Shown in pieces: positions 41,728 to 50,147 of a stretch of DNA of 64,000 nt; within the stretch, counting starts at the first letter, position 1; each line of letters opens with the position of its first letter. The DNA is from Pseudofrankia sp. DC12 (lineage in GTDB: Bacteria > Actinomycetota > Actinomycetes > Frankiales > Frankiaceae): contig NZ_KQ031391.1 in NCBI RefSeq assembly GCF_000966285.1, positions 1,946,640-2,010,639 on the forward strand. The letters run 5' to 3'. Below the pieces are notes generated by a model. The model saw only the letters and a program-made list of their open reading frames with translations, searched no databases and was not told where the DNA came from. Position numbers and translations under genes: made by a program.

Positions 41728-42756
41728 CTAGAAGAGGGCGGCGGCCAGTGCTCGGCGGGCCGGGGGGACGGCGGGGTCGGCGTCGCCGAGGGCCTGGAAC
41801 AGGCCGACCAGGTGGGCGCGCACCTTCTCCCGGTCCTCGCCGGTGGTGCGCCGGACCAGCGCCACCAGCTGGCCGAACGCGTCGTCGATCTGGCCCTGTT
41901 GCACGATCAGGAGGTCGGCCGCGACGAGCGCCGCGTCGACGTCGTCCGGGTTGGCGGTGAGGCGCCGGCGCACGTCCGCGGGGTCGACGCCGCTCACCCG
42001 CTCCAGCAGGGTGACCCGGGCGAGCCCGAGCACCGCCTCCGGGTCGGCGGGCGCCTCGGCCAGCCTGGCCCGGTACGCCGCGGCCGCCGCGGGCAGGTCG
42101 CCATGCTCGATCGCCTCGTCAGCCGCGGTCAGGTTGGCGTCACGGGCCGGGCCGGCGGCCCCCGGCATGTCACCGAAGGTCTCGGCGACGAGGTCGAGGA
42201 GCTGGTCGAGCCAGCCGCGCACCTCTGCCTCCGGTAGCGCGCCGGTGAACTCCCCGATGATCCGGCCGCCGACGACCGCCTTCACCGCCGGGATTCCCTG
42301 GACCTGCGCGGCCTGGGCAAGGCCGGGGCTGGCGTCCACGTCGATCTTCGCCAGCACCCAGCGACCGCCGTCGGCCACGGCCAGGCGCTCCAGGATCGGG
42401 CTGAGCTGCTTGCACGGGCCGCACCAGTCGGCCCAGAAGTCGAGCACCACCGGCACCTGCATGGACCGGTTGACGACCTCGTCGGCGAAGGTCGCCTCGG
42501 TGACGTCGATGACCACCGGGCCGGCCGGGCTCCCCGCGCCGCCACCGGCGGGCGCGGCGGCCGGCGGGCGGGCGGCGGGCGGCGGCGCTGGCTTGGGGTC
42601 GAGCGGAACCGCACCGGCCAGCCGCAGCCCGCCGAGCCGATCCGGGAGCGGCCCGGCTTGGTTGCGGGAGGACTGCCCGCGCGCGGGTCTGGCGCCGGGC
42701 GCGCCCGGTCGACCAGCCGTGGGTGGGACTGGAGGCCTACGTTGCATACCCACCAT
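41728..42756 (-). CDS. Thioredoxin-TPR protein (YbbN/CnoX-like co-chaperone)
   Basis: A 342-residue protein. After a Pro/Ala-rich tail (1-75), residues about 85-190 form a thioredoxin fold with LDFWADWCGPCKQLSPILER (intact CGPC) and QGIPAVKAVVGGRIIGEFTG. The C-terminal half is TPR-like (ADEAIEHGDLPAAAAAYRAR, LGLARVTLLERV, DPAVPPARRALAAALF). YbbN/CnoX relatives protect proteins from oxidation and hand them to Hsp70/Hsp60 chaperones; they vary in redox activity, and the two Cys here allow it. The ATG at 42756 has GGGAGG seven bases upstream. It probably shares a transcript with the thiamine-binding gene upstream, 92 bp away. Confidence 0.9.
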   Translation of the reverse strand: MVGMQRRPPVPPTAGRPGAPGARPARGQSSRNQAGPLPDRLGGLRLAGAVPLDPKPAPPPAARPPAAAPAGGGAGSPAGPVVIDVTEATFADEVVNRSMQVPVVLDFWADWCGPCKQLSPILERLAVADGGRWVLAKIDVDASPGLAQAAQVQGIPAVKAVVGGRIIGEFTGALPEAEVRGWLDQLLDLVAETFGDMPGAAGPARDANLTAADEAIEHGDLPAAAAAYRARLAEAPADPEAVLGLARVTLLERVSGVDPADVRRRLTANPDDVDAALVAADLLIVQQGQIDDAFGQLVALVRRTTGEDREKVRAHLVGLFQALGDADPAVPPARRALAAALF

Positions 42757-42848
42757 CGTGACACCTCCCACGACGACCGGGCCGAGCCGGACACGACTGT
42801 TTTCCCGTACGACCGGGAACCGTCAGCCCGGCCGAACGGGCGAAAGCC

Positions 42849-43154
42849 TCAGAACTCGCCCGCGGGCTCCAGGTAACGCTCGACCATTGCCACCTTGGCA
42901 TGCAGGGCATCGTGGGCGCCCGGCCGGATGTCGGCCTTCAGGACGAGGCTGACGCGCCCGCCGCCGGCGCCGACCGCCTCGGTCGCCCGGCGCACGACGT
43001 CCATGACCTCGTCCCACTCGCCCTCGATCGTGGTGAACATCGAGGTGGTCTCGTTGGGCAGGCCGCTGGCCCGGACGACCCGGACGGCCTCGGCCACCAG
43101 GGCACCGACATCCTCGCCGGCGCCGATCGGGGTCACGCTGAACGCTACAAGCAT
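42849..43154 (-). CDS. MTH1187/YkoF-type thiamine-binding protein
   Basis: A small 101-residue ferredoxin-like-fold protein of the MTH1187 (PF01910-type) family, some members of which bind thiamine or HMP. The pattern [40 protein letters not shown] and [20 protein letters not shown] is characteristic. No membrane segment. Its physiological role is poorly known; it precedes the thioredoxin-TPR gene on the same strand. Confidence 0.88.
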   Translation of the reverse strand: MLVAFSVTPIGAGEDVGALVAEAVRVVRASGLPNETTSMFTTIEGEWDEVMDVVRRATEAVGAGGGRVSLVLKADIRPGAHDALHAKVAMVERYLEPAGEF

Positions 43155-43650
43155 GGCTCACGGAATATCACGCCCGGCTGGGGACGCGGCGGCCTGGCCG
43201 CCCGGACCGGCACCGGCACCGGCACACCAGGGCCGCCGGGCGCCCAACACCGGCCCGCCCTGGCCCCCGAAGGGCACAAAACCAGACACGGCGGGCCCGC
43301 CGACGTCGCAGCTACGATGCGTGCCAACCGCTGGCGCTGCAGCGTCCACCCCGCCCGCGGCGAACACCCCGGGCTTCGGAGACGATTCGACATGTGACGT
43401 TAACGCCGGAGCGAACCCGCTGTGCTAGCGAATGGTCGCTTCGAGTCCACGAAGACGCTACGCCGAGCCGTGCCGCGCAAACCCGCCACAACACCGGATG
43501 ACGGAACGCCCTACCATTGGCCGCCGTGGGACGGACACAGGTGGGGCACAGCCGCCGAGCTCGCTCGGTAGGCCCTGACGCGCGCCACCACCCGGCCGGA
43601 CCGCCCCTGTCCGCCCCGGTGCCCCCACACCGCGGGCGGCCCGACGGGAT
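43155..43650. other. Divergent intergenic region
   Basis: About 500 bp between the leftward thiamine-binding gene and the rightward histidine kinase. The segment 43370-43480 is less GC-rich and includes GACATGTGACGTTAACGCC, a candidate promoter area. No frame shows family features. Confidence 0.45.
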
Positions 43651-45231
43651 GTGGACCAGGTGAGCACCCGCACGCTGTTGGACGCACTGAACGACCTCGT
43701 CGTTGTGGTCGGTGCCGACGGACGTCTGCTCGACGTCGGCGCGGCGGCGCGTGCCTTCCTCGGCGACCGGCTGGCCGGCGTGAGCTGCCTGCGCGACCTC
43801 GCCGACGTCGTCGAGCCGGCCTCGCGGGTGTCGCCCGACGCGGTGCTCGACGGGCTGGCCCGCTTCGGCGAGTGGCGCGGCTCGGCCAACCTGCTGGACA
43901 TGGCCGGCAACGCGGTGCCGTTCGACGTGACGGTACGGGCCGACCGGGCCGGCTGGGTGGCCCTCGTCGCCCGGGACGTCACCGACCGCCACGCCAGGCT
44001 GAACGCCGAGCGGGGCTCCCGGGCCAAGGACGAGTTCATGGCCCGGCTCGGCCACGAGCTGCGCACCCCGCTGAACGCCATGCTCGGCTTCGCCCAGCTC
44101 CTGGAGCTCGAGCCGCTGCCGAACAACCTGCTGGACGACGTCCAGCGGATCATCACCGGCGGCCGGCACATGCAGGCGATCATCGACGACGTGCTGGACC
44201 TGGCCCGGCTGCGCGCCGGCCGCGGCGACATCACCAAGTCGCCGGTCAACGTCCTGGACATCGTCGAGGGCGTGGTGGAGCTGGTCGAGCCGCTCGCCCA
44301 GCGGCGCAGCATCCGCCGGGTGATCCACCCGGCCGAGCCGCTGATCGTCGACGCCGACCGGCGCCGGCTGTGGCAGGTGCTGCTCAACCTGGTCGGCAAC
44401 GCGCTGAAGTACGGCCGGGAGGGCGGCACCGTGCGGGTCGGCATCGTGCCGATCACCGGCGGGCGGCTGCGCATCGAGGTCGAGGACGACGGCCAGGGCC
44501 TGCCGCCGGACGCGATGAACCGCCTGTTCCGCCCGTTCGAACGGCTCGGCGCCGAGCAGACCCGGATCGAGGGCAGCGGCCTCGGCCTGGCGCTCTCGCA
44601 CGCCCTGGTCACCGCGATGGGCGGCGTGCTGACGGCGGCGAGCCGATACGGCGTGGGCAGCGTCTTCGCGGTGGTGCTCGACGCCGTCGACGTCCGCTAC
44701 CCGCACCCGGACCCCGACCAGGACCCGTTCCCGCCGGGCATCGGCGGCCGGATCCCGACCGGGGCGAGCATGCGGGTGGTGCACGTCAGCGGCGATCCCG
44801 CGACTCGGGCCCAGGTGACCCAGACGCTGGCCCGCGCGTTCGGCGCCGACACGATCAGCGTGCCCCGCGGCGCGCTCGCGCTCGACGCGATCCACCGCGC
44901 CCAGCCGGACCTCATCATGATCGATCAGCAGCTGCCGGACACAACGGCCTCGGACCTGCTCGCCTACCTGGCCGGCGATCCCAAGGCCGGCGCCGTGCCC
45001 AACGTGATCCTCTCCGCGGCCGACGACGCCGCCGAGGCGCTGCGCCTGCGCCAGGCGGGCGCGCGGGACGTGGTCCCGTCGCCGATGGACACCGGCGCGC
45101 TCGTCATCGCCGTCAAGAGCGCCGCGGGCAGCGCCGCGACGGAGCTGGCGGGAGCCCACCCCAACGGCGCGTCGCCGGCCGGGACGCAGTACCCCGCGGC
45201 TCCCCAGTACCCCGCCACCACGCAGTCCTGA
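43651..45231 (+). CDS. PAS-hybrid sensor histidine kinase with C-terminal receiver
   Basis: A 526-residue cytoplasmic sensor with no membrane segment. Residues 1-110 form a PAS-like domain (LLDALNDLVVVVGADGRLLD). The kinase core follows: FMARLGHELRTPLNAMLGFA (phospho-His), LLNLVGNALKYG (N box), VEDDGQGLPPDAMNRLF (G1) and IEGSGLGLALSHALV (G2). From about 375 a receiver-like domain has the acceptor in PDLIMIDQQLPD, but the usual Lys near its end is replaced in RDVVPSPMDT, so phosphotransfer there may be impaired. The start is GTG 43651 or GTG 43660. No partner response regulator adjoins it. Confidence 0.9.
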   Translation: MDQVSTRTLLDALNDLVVVVGADGRLLDVGAAARAFLGDRLAGVSCLRDLADVVEPASRVSPDAVLDGLARFGEWRGSANLLDMAGNAVPFDVTVRADRAGWVALVARDVTDRHARLNAERGSRAKDEFMARLGHELRTPLNAMLGFAQLLELEPLPNNLLDDVQRIITGGRHMQAIIDDVLDLARLRAGRGDITKSPVNVLDIVEGVVELVEPLAQRRSIRRVIHPAEPLIVDADRRRLWQVLLNLVGNALKYGREGGTVRVGIVPITGGRLRIEVEDDGQGLPPDAMNRLFRPFERLGAEQTRIEGSGLGLALSHALVTAMGGVLTAASRYGVGSVFAVVLDAVDVRYPHPDPDQDPFPPGIGGRIPTGASMRVVHVSGDPATRAQVTQTLARAFGADTISVPRGALALDAIHRAQPDLIMIDQQLPDTTASDLLAYLAGDPKAGAVPNVILSAADDAAEALRLRQAGARDVVPSPMDTGALVIAVKSAAGSAATELAGAHPNGASPAGTQYPAAPQYPATTQS

Positions 45232-45232
45232 C

Positions 45233-45249
45233 CCCGCCGCCGCGGCGGG
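45233..45249. terminator. Hairpin between convergent kinase and cupin genes
   Basis: CCCGCCG (45233-45239) pairs with CGGCGGG (45243-45249) across three bases, two bases beyond the kinase stop and 22 bp from the cupin stop. Short but placed to serve both convergent genes. Confidence 0.45.
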
Positions 45250-45271
45250 CCCGGTGGCACCACGGCTTGGG

Positions 45272-45778
45272 TCAGGGCTCGGGGTGAGTGCCGTATAGCT
45301 CGAAGTCGGCGAAGTCGAAGCCCGGAGCCACCACGCAGCCGGCCAGGACGGCTTCGCCCGCGACGGGGCGCGCCATCTGCCAGTGGCCGGCGGGCACCAC
45401 GGCCTGCAGGGCGTCGCCACCGGCCGGGTCGGGGCCGAGCGTGACCTGCTCGCCGGGCGACGGGTCCGCCCCGGTGCCACCGAGCGTCAGGGTGAGCCGG
45501 CCGCCGCCCTGCCACAGCCAGATCTCCGCCGAGGCGACCCGGTGCCAGGCGGAGGCCTCGCCGGGCTGGAGCAGGAAGAGGATCGACGTGGCGACCGGGC
45601 GCCGGCCGCCGTGGGCCGGAATCTCGTCAGGGCTCGCCCAGGTCCGCCGGTACCAGCCACCCTCCGGATGAGCCGCCAGCCCGAGCGCGGCGATCAGCGG
45701 GTGGTCCTGGGCCCCCGCCGGACCGGCCGAGGCGGGTCCGGCGGCCTGCTCGGGGGTGCGCTCCGAGCTCCCGCTCAT
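45272..45778 (-). CDS. DUF985-type cupin protein
   Basis: A 168-residue cupin. Segments HPEGGWYRRTWASPDEIP, TSILFLLQPGEASAWHRVAS, AEIWLWQGGGRLTLTL, VPAGHWQMARPV and VAPGFDFADFELYG match the DUF985 family of single-domain cupins, function unknown, some related to sugar epimerases. The ATG at 45778 overlaps the meaB stop as ATGA, so the two are translationally coupled. A connection with acyl-CoA metabolism is only inferred from that coupling. Confidence 0.85.
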   Translation of the reverse strand: MSGSSERTPEQAAGPASAGPAGAQDHPLIAALGLAAHPEGGWYRRTWASPDEIPAHGGRRPVATSILFLLQPGEASAWHRVASAEIWLWQGGGRLTLTLGGTGADPSPGEQVTLGPDPAGGDALQAVVPAGHWQMARPVAGEAVLAGCVVAPGFDFADFELYGTHPEP

Positions 45779-46815
45779 CGGGCCGGCTCCGGCGAGCCGG
45801 TCAGGGCGGCGATCAGGTCGTCGGCGGCAGTCCAGGGGTCGAGCCGCCCAGCCACGACCTCGTCGGCCAGAGCACCGAGGTGGCGGGACCCGCGGGTTTC
45901 CCCGAACCGGGCGCGCAGCCCCGCGACGGCGATCTGCTCGATCTCGTCGGCGGCCCGCCTGGCCCGGCGGCGGGCCAGCTCGCCGCTTGCCTCCAGCCAC
46001 GAGCGGTGCGCCGCGACGGCCTCGACGACGTCGATGACGCCCGTTCCCGCGGCCGCGACCGTCCGGACCACCTTCGGGACCCACCGCCCGTCGTCGGCCG
46101 CCGCACCGTCGCGCCCGCGATGACCGGTGAGCCCGGACAGGCGGACCATGTTCGTCAGGTCGCGGTAGGTGTCGTCGGCGCCGGGGCGGTCGGCCTTGTT
46201 GACGACCAGGACATCCGCGATCTCCAGAATGCCGGCCTTCGCCGCCTGGATGCCGTCGCCCATTCCGGGAGCCAGCAACACGAGCGTGGTGTCGGCGATC
46301 GAGGCGATGTCGACCTCGGCCTGGCCGACCCCGACCGTCTCGACGAGCACGACGTCGTAGCCGGCCGCGTCGAGCACCCGCAGCGCCTGCGGCGTCGCCC
46401 ATGACAGCCCGCCCAGATGGCCGCGAGAGGCCAGCGACCGGATGTAGACGCCCGGGTCGGTGGTGTGCGCCGTCATCCGGACCCGGTCGCCGAGCAGCGC
46501 GCCGCCGGTGAACGGGGACGACGGGTCGACGGCGAGCACTCCGACCCGGCGCCCGTCCGCCCGCAACGCGCTCACCAGCGCCGAGGTGGACGTCGACTTG
46601 CCCACCCCGGGCGCACCGGTGATGCCGATGACCTGCGCCGACCCGGCCAGCGGCGCCAGCAGCCGGGCGATCTCCCGCAGCCAGGGCGAGCCCTCCTCGA
46701 CCAGCGAGATCAGCCGGGCCAGCGCGCGCGGCGAGCCGTCCTCGACGGCCGCCGCCACCAGCGCCTCCGGGCTCGCATACGGGCCTCGGGCCACGGCGGC
46801 CGCTCGGCCGGGCAA
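45775..46815 (-). CDS. meaB: MeaB/ArgK-type G-protein chaperone of B12-dependent mutases
   Basis: A 346-residue SIMIBI-class GTPase that guards and gates cofactor loading of methylmalonyl-CoA-type mutases. Motifs: VIGITGAPGVGKSTSTSALV (Walker A), VLAVDPSSPFTGGALLGDRV, VLVETVGVGQAEVDIASIAD (Walker B/switch), VLVVNKADRPGAD (NKxD, guanine specificity). It starts 6 bp after the thiolase gene and overlaps the cupin by 4 bp. The ethylmalonyl-CoA mutase at 60.6 kb is its likely client, and the adenosyltransferase at 63.7 kb supplies the cofactor. Confidence 0.95.
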   Translation of the reverse strand: MPGRAAAVARGPYASPEALVAAAVEDGSPRALARLISLVEEGSPWLREIARLLAPLAGSAQVIGITGAPGVGKSTSTSALVSALRADGRRVGVLAVDPSSPFTGGALLGDRVRMTAHTTDPGVYIRSLASRGHLGGLSWATPQALRVLDAAGYDVVLVETVGVGQAEVDIASIADTTLVLLAPGMGDGIQAAKAGILEIADVLVVNKADRPGADDTYRDLTNMVRLSGLTGHRGRDGAAADDGRWVPKVVRTVAAAGTGVIDVVEAVAAHRSWLEASGELARRRARRAADEIEQIAVAGLRARFGETRGSRHLGALADEVVAGRLDPWTAADDLIAALTGSPEPAR

Positions 46816-46820
46816 GTGGG

Positions 46821-48011
46821 TCAGGAGGCGGCCGGCACGCGCAGGATCAGCGCGTCACCCTGGCCGCCACCACCGCACAGCCCGGCCGCACCGACGCCAC
46901 CGCCGCGCCGCCGCAGCTCGTAGGCCAGCGTGAGGGCGATCCGGGCGCCGGACATGCCGACCGGGTGGCCGAGCGCGATCGCGCCGCCGTTGACGTTGAC
47001 CACGCCGGAGGTGATCCCCAGCTCGCGCATCGACTGGATGCCGACCGACGCGAAGGCCTCGTTGATCTCGTAGAGGTCGACGTCGGCGGGCGTCAGGCCC
47101 TCCTTGGTCAGCGCCGCCTTGATGGCGTTGGCCGGCTGCGACTGCAGCGAGGTGTCCGGACCGGCGACGAAGCCGTGGTGGCCGACCTCGGCGAGGATCG
47201 GCAGGCCGAGCTCCTCGGCCTTCGCGCGGCTCATGACGACGACCGCGCAGGCCCCGTCGGAGATCTGCGAGGACGAGCCCGCGGTGATCGTGCCGTCCTT
47301 GGTGAACGCGGGGCGCAGCTTCCCGAGGGTCTCGGCGGTGGTGTCGCCGCGGACGCCCTCGTCCTGGCTGACGACGATCGGGTCGCCCTTGCGCTGCGGC
47401 ACCTCGACCGGGACGATCTCGTCCTCGAACAGGCCGTTCTTGATGGCCGCCGCGGCCCGCTGGTGCGACAGCGCGGAGAACTCGTCCTGCTCGGCGCGGG
47501 AGATGTTCAGCGGCACGTTGTACTGCTCGGTGGCCAGGCCCATGCCGATCCGCTCGAAGGCGTCGGTCAGCGCGTCGTACTCGGTCGCGTCGACCAGCTC
47601 GGCGGCGCCGTAGCGGAACCCGGCGCGGGCGCCGAGCAGCATGTGCGGGGTGTTCGTCATCGACTCCATGCCGCCGGCGACGACGACGTCGTACTCGCCG
47701 CTGGAGACGTAGGTGTCGGCGAGCGCGATCGCGTCCAGGCCCGACAGGCAGACCTTGTTGATCGTGATCGAGGGGACGGTCATCGGGATGCCGCCCTTGG
47801 CCGCCGCCTGGCGAGCCGCCATCTGCATCGAGCCGGCCTGGATGACCTGGCCGAAGATCACATACTGGACGGCGTCGCCGGTGATCCCGGCACGCTCCAG
47901 CGCGCCCTTGATCGCGACCCCGCCCAGCTCGACCGCGGAGAAGCCCTTGAGCGCCCCGGAGAGCTTGCCGATCGGGGTCCGCGCGCCGGCCACGATGACC
48001 GAACCAGGCAT
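46821..48011 (-). CDS. Acetyl-CoA C-acetyltransferase (thiolase)
   Basis: A 396-residue thiolase condensing two acetyl-CoA to acetoacetyl-CoA, or the reverse. The nucleophilic Cys lies in [20 protein letters not shown], the active-site His in [19 protein letters not shown], and the second Cys in [14 protein letters not shown]. The ATG at 48011 has GGAGG at normal spacing. It leads the thiolase-meaB-cupin operon. Acetoacetyl-CoA from this enzyme would be the entry to the 3-hydroxybutyryl-CoA/crotonyl-CoA steps encoded at 53.9 and 50.1 kb. Confidence 0.95.
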   Translation of the reverse strand: MPGSVIVAGARTPIGKLSGALKGFSAVELGGVAIKGALERAGITGDAVQYVIFGQVIQAGSMQMAARQAAAKGGIPMTVPSITINKVCLSGLDAIALADTYVSSGEYDVVVAGGMESMTNTPHMLLGARAGFRYGAAELVDATEYDALTDAFERIGMGLATEQYNVPLNISRAEQDEFSALSHQRAAAAIKNGLFEDEIVPVEVPQRKGDPIVVSQDEGVRGDTTAETLGKLRPAFTKDGTITAGSSSQISDGACAVVVMSRAKAEELGLPILAEVGHHGFVAGPDTSLQSQPANAIKAALTKEGLTPADVDLYEINEAFASVGIQSMRELGITSGVVNVNGGAIALGHPVGMSGARIALTLAYELRRRGGGVGAAGLCGGGGQGDALILRVPAAS

Positions 48012-48393
48012 GGCTGCCTCCAGCAGAGGGGAGTGCGAATCAGGAAAGGCGTTCTTCCCACACTAACGTGATCTTGCAGAACGTGCCGCCGGAGCGTGGC
48101 AAGCACCACCCGCCACGCACGTCACACTCCCCGCCACGTCGCGAGCGAGACGCGCCCAGAACCCGCACTCGGGCGAAACGCAGGCAGTTCCCGACCCTGG
48201 ACCAGCGCCCACCCTCGCACTTCAACGCCACCCCGGACCACGTCGGTGAGGGCGCTCAGCGCCCGGACCGGCGGAGCCGGGGTCCCTGCCTGATCGGCGA
48301 CAGGGTTCCTGCCGGATGGGCGGAGCCCATCTGGGAGGTCGGCGATCTGGCAGGTCTGCCGCGGGCGCTCAGCGCCCGTTCGGGCCGACCGCC
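48012..48393. other. Intergenic region with a 3'-flanking palindromic repeat
   Basis: About 380 bp between the stop of the sigma-linked membrane protein gene and the thiolase start. The part 48193-48377 is a copy of the dispersed repeat. The 48012-48080 part, AT-richer, should carry the thiolase promoter. Confidence 0.55.
48193..48377. repeat. Dispersed palindromic repeat, copy 3 (3' of the anti-sigma-like gene)
   Basis: GACCCTGGA at 48193, GGTGAGGG at 48245 (52 bp apart), perfect palindrome GGGCGCTCAGCGCCC at 48250-48264 and again at 48363-48377. Between the two palindromes lies a 65-bp segment (48292-48356) that matches bases 28933-28997 inside the GrpE-like gene at about four of five positions. 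It ends 16 bp from the gene stop at 48394. Confidence 0.7.
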
Positions 48394-49380
48394 TCAGCCC
48401 AGCGAACCGCAGTGGGCCACGAACGAGGGCGTCGCGACGGAGGCCGCCATCGTGCTGGTGGTGGGGTCACCCTGCTGGACCCAGCCGCCGGTCAGGGTCG
48501 GCTTCAGCGTGACGGTGGTGACCTGGAAGGTCTGGCCGCTGTCCGACGAGGTGCCGACGACGAACTGGACGCCAGCGCTGACACACGCGAAGCCCCAGCC
48601 CGCGGTGGCGCCCGAGGTGCCGGCGGCGAGGCGCTCGGGCTGGGGCGGCGGCGCCACCACCTGCATCTCCTGGGGCGCGAGGTACCGCGCGAGCGCATAC
48701 GTCGTGACGCCGCTGCCGGCGCCCGTCTGGACGATCAGCTCGGCGAAGCCGTCGTCGTCGAGGTCGAGTGCCGTGCTCGGCCCGGCCGTGGAGCCGGCGG
48801 GGAGGGTCACCCGGGCCGCACCCCCGCGGCTGAGGGTGACCTGAACGCTGGTGCCGCTGGCGTGGACCGCGTCGACCGTGCCGTCGCCGTCGATGTCGCC
48901 GGGCTTCGCCGGCCAGGCCACCGGTGTCGGCCGGGCCAGGCTGCCCCCGTCGGTCGAGGACGCGGTGGTGTGCACCGGGCCGGTGGACGTCGTGACGCCG
49001 GAGGGCTGACCGCTCGGCCCGACGGAAGGCCCGGTCGAGGTGCCCGGCCTCGTCGAACCGCCGGAGCTGGGCCCGTTCGTCGGGTGTGGGCCGGTCGAGC
49101 CGCCGGCCTGGGACGCGGCCGTCACGTTGATCGGTGGCTGGACCTCGACGACGTCGTCCTGCTGGCGCGGCCGGACCAGCAGGACGCTCAGCACGATCGC
49201 GCCGGCCAGCACCAGCCCGCCGGCCGCGTAGAGCGGCGCCCGCCACCGGCCGCGCCGCTCGACGCCGGCCTGAATCCGCCGGTAGGCCTCCGGCGACGGC
49301 CGGATCGGCTCCACCGCGGCGTGCAGCAGCCGGCTCAGCTCCTCGGGGCCGAGCACGTCCCGCTGCTCAGGGGTGTTCAC
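48394..49380 (-). CDS. Single-pass membrane protein coupled to a SigE-type sigma factor (putative anti-sigma)
   Basis: About 328 residues. A short cytoplasmic N-terminus (NTPEQRDVLGPEELSRLLHA) is followed by one membrane segment (about residues 46-66, LYAAGGLVLAGAIVLSVLLV). An outside Gly/Ser/Thr/Pro-rich linker and then FG-GAP/VCBS-like repeats follow (GDIDGDGTVDAVH and LDLDDDGFAELIVQ, each with a calcium-type DxDxDG loop). The GTG at 49380 overlaps the sigma stop as GTGA. The layout fits a sensor/anti-sigma partner, but a classical zinc anti-sigma motif is not seen, so the role is inferred from context. Confidence 0.7.
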   Translation of the reverse strand: MNTPEQRDVLGPEELSRLLHAAVEPIRPSPEAYRRIQAGVERRGRWRAPLYAAGGLVLAGAIVLSVLLVRPRQQDDVVEVQPPINVTAASQAGGSTGPHPTNGPSSGGSTRPGTSTGPSVGPSGQPSGVTTSTGPVHTTASSTDGGSLARPTPVAWPAKPGDIDGDGTVDAVHASGTSVQVTLSRGGAARVTLPAGSTAGPSTALDLDDDGFAELIVQTGAGSGVTTYALARYLAPQEMQVVAPPPQPERLAAGTSGATAGWGFACVSAGVQFVVGTSSDSGQTFQVTTVTLKPTLTGGWVQQGDPTTSTMAASVATPSFVAHCGSLG

Positions 49381-49946
49381 CGTAGGTCCGCCAGCTTGGT
49401 CGACAGGGCCGCCAGGCCACGGGAGGTGTACGCCTTGACGGAACCGACGCTGCACCCCATGACGGCGGCGGCGTCGGCCTCGGACATGTCACCGTAGTAA
49501 CGCAGGACGACGGCCTCCCGCTGCCGGCGGGGCAGCTCTCGCAGCGCCTGCACGACCGCCGCCCGTTCGACGAGAGAGTAGGCCCCTTCCTCGGCGCTGG
49601 CGGCGTTGGGCATCGGCTTGGGGGCGTGCTTGAGCGCCACGAGCCGGCGCCGCAGCGTGGAACGGGCCAGGTTGACGACGGTCTGGCGCAGGTAGGCGAG
49701 GGCCTTGTCCTTGTCCTGCAGGCGCCCCCAGGCCGCGTGGACGCGGATGTAGGCGTCCTGCACGACCTCCTCGCACAGGCCGATGTCGTCCAGGAGCAGG
49801 GCCGCCAGCCGGACGAGGGACCGGTAGTGCTCGGAGTACAGCGCGGTCAGCGCCTGGTCGGCGTCCCGGGCGACGGCACTGCGGGCGGCGTCGCTCCGCG
49901 CAGGCACGGGCCGCCACCCTTCCACGACTGTCATGGGCGCGGTCAC
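49377..49946 (-). CDS. SigE-family ECF-like RNA polymerase sigma factor
   Basis: A 189-residue sigma factor with region 2 (ALYSEHYRSLVRLAALLLDD through EEVVQDAYIRVHAAWGRL) and region 4 (LRELPRRQREAVVLRYYGDM, then SVGSVKAYTSRGLAAL as recognition helix). It directs RNA polymerase to a small regulon, controlled by its partner. The gene is coupled to the membrane protein downstream by a GTGA overlap. The start is uncertain: GTG 49946 and ATG 49934 both lack a clear ribosome site. It diverges from ccr at 50148. Confidence 0.93.
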   Translation of the reverse strand: MTAPMTVVEGWRPVPARSDAARSAVARDADQALTALYSEHYRSLVRLAALLLDDIGLCEEVVQDAYIRVHAAWGRLQDKDKALAYLRQTVVNLARSTLRRRLVALKHAPKPMPNAASAEEGAYSLVERAAVVQALRELPRRQREAVVLRYYGDMSEADAAAVMGCSVGSVKAYTSRGLAALSTKLADLR

Positions 49947-50147
49947 GACTGTTTGACGCCGACCGGGCCGTTTGGGTTGTCGTCTCCGTTCTACCGCTTC
50001 CCGCCACAGCTAGTCAGCCGAGTCCGGTTCCCGATGCTTGTCCGCCATCGGTCCTGCGGGGATGACGCGACTGTGAGGGTGGTTATCGATGACACTTGCC
50101 GTGCCGCTCGAAGGACTGACTGCCGCTCGAACGCCGGAGGTAGACCC

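Noticed and set aside
43312-45480. 722-codon minus-strand frame opposite the histidine kinase
   Set aside because: Antisense to a protein with all histidine-kinase boxes; no motifs of its own.
45272-46402. Long reading of the cupin frame back into meaB (376 codons)
   Set aside because: Everything before 45778 is Arg/Gly-rich and overlaps meaB in another frame; the cupin starts at the ATGA overlap.
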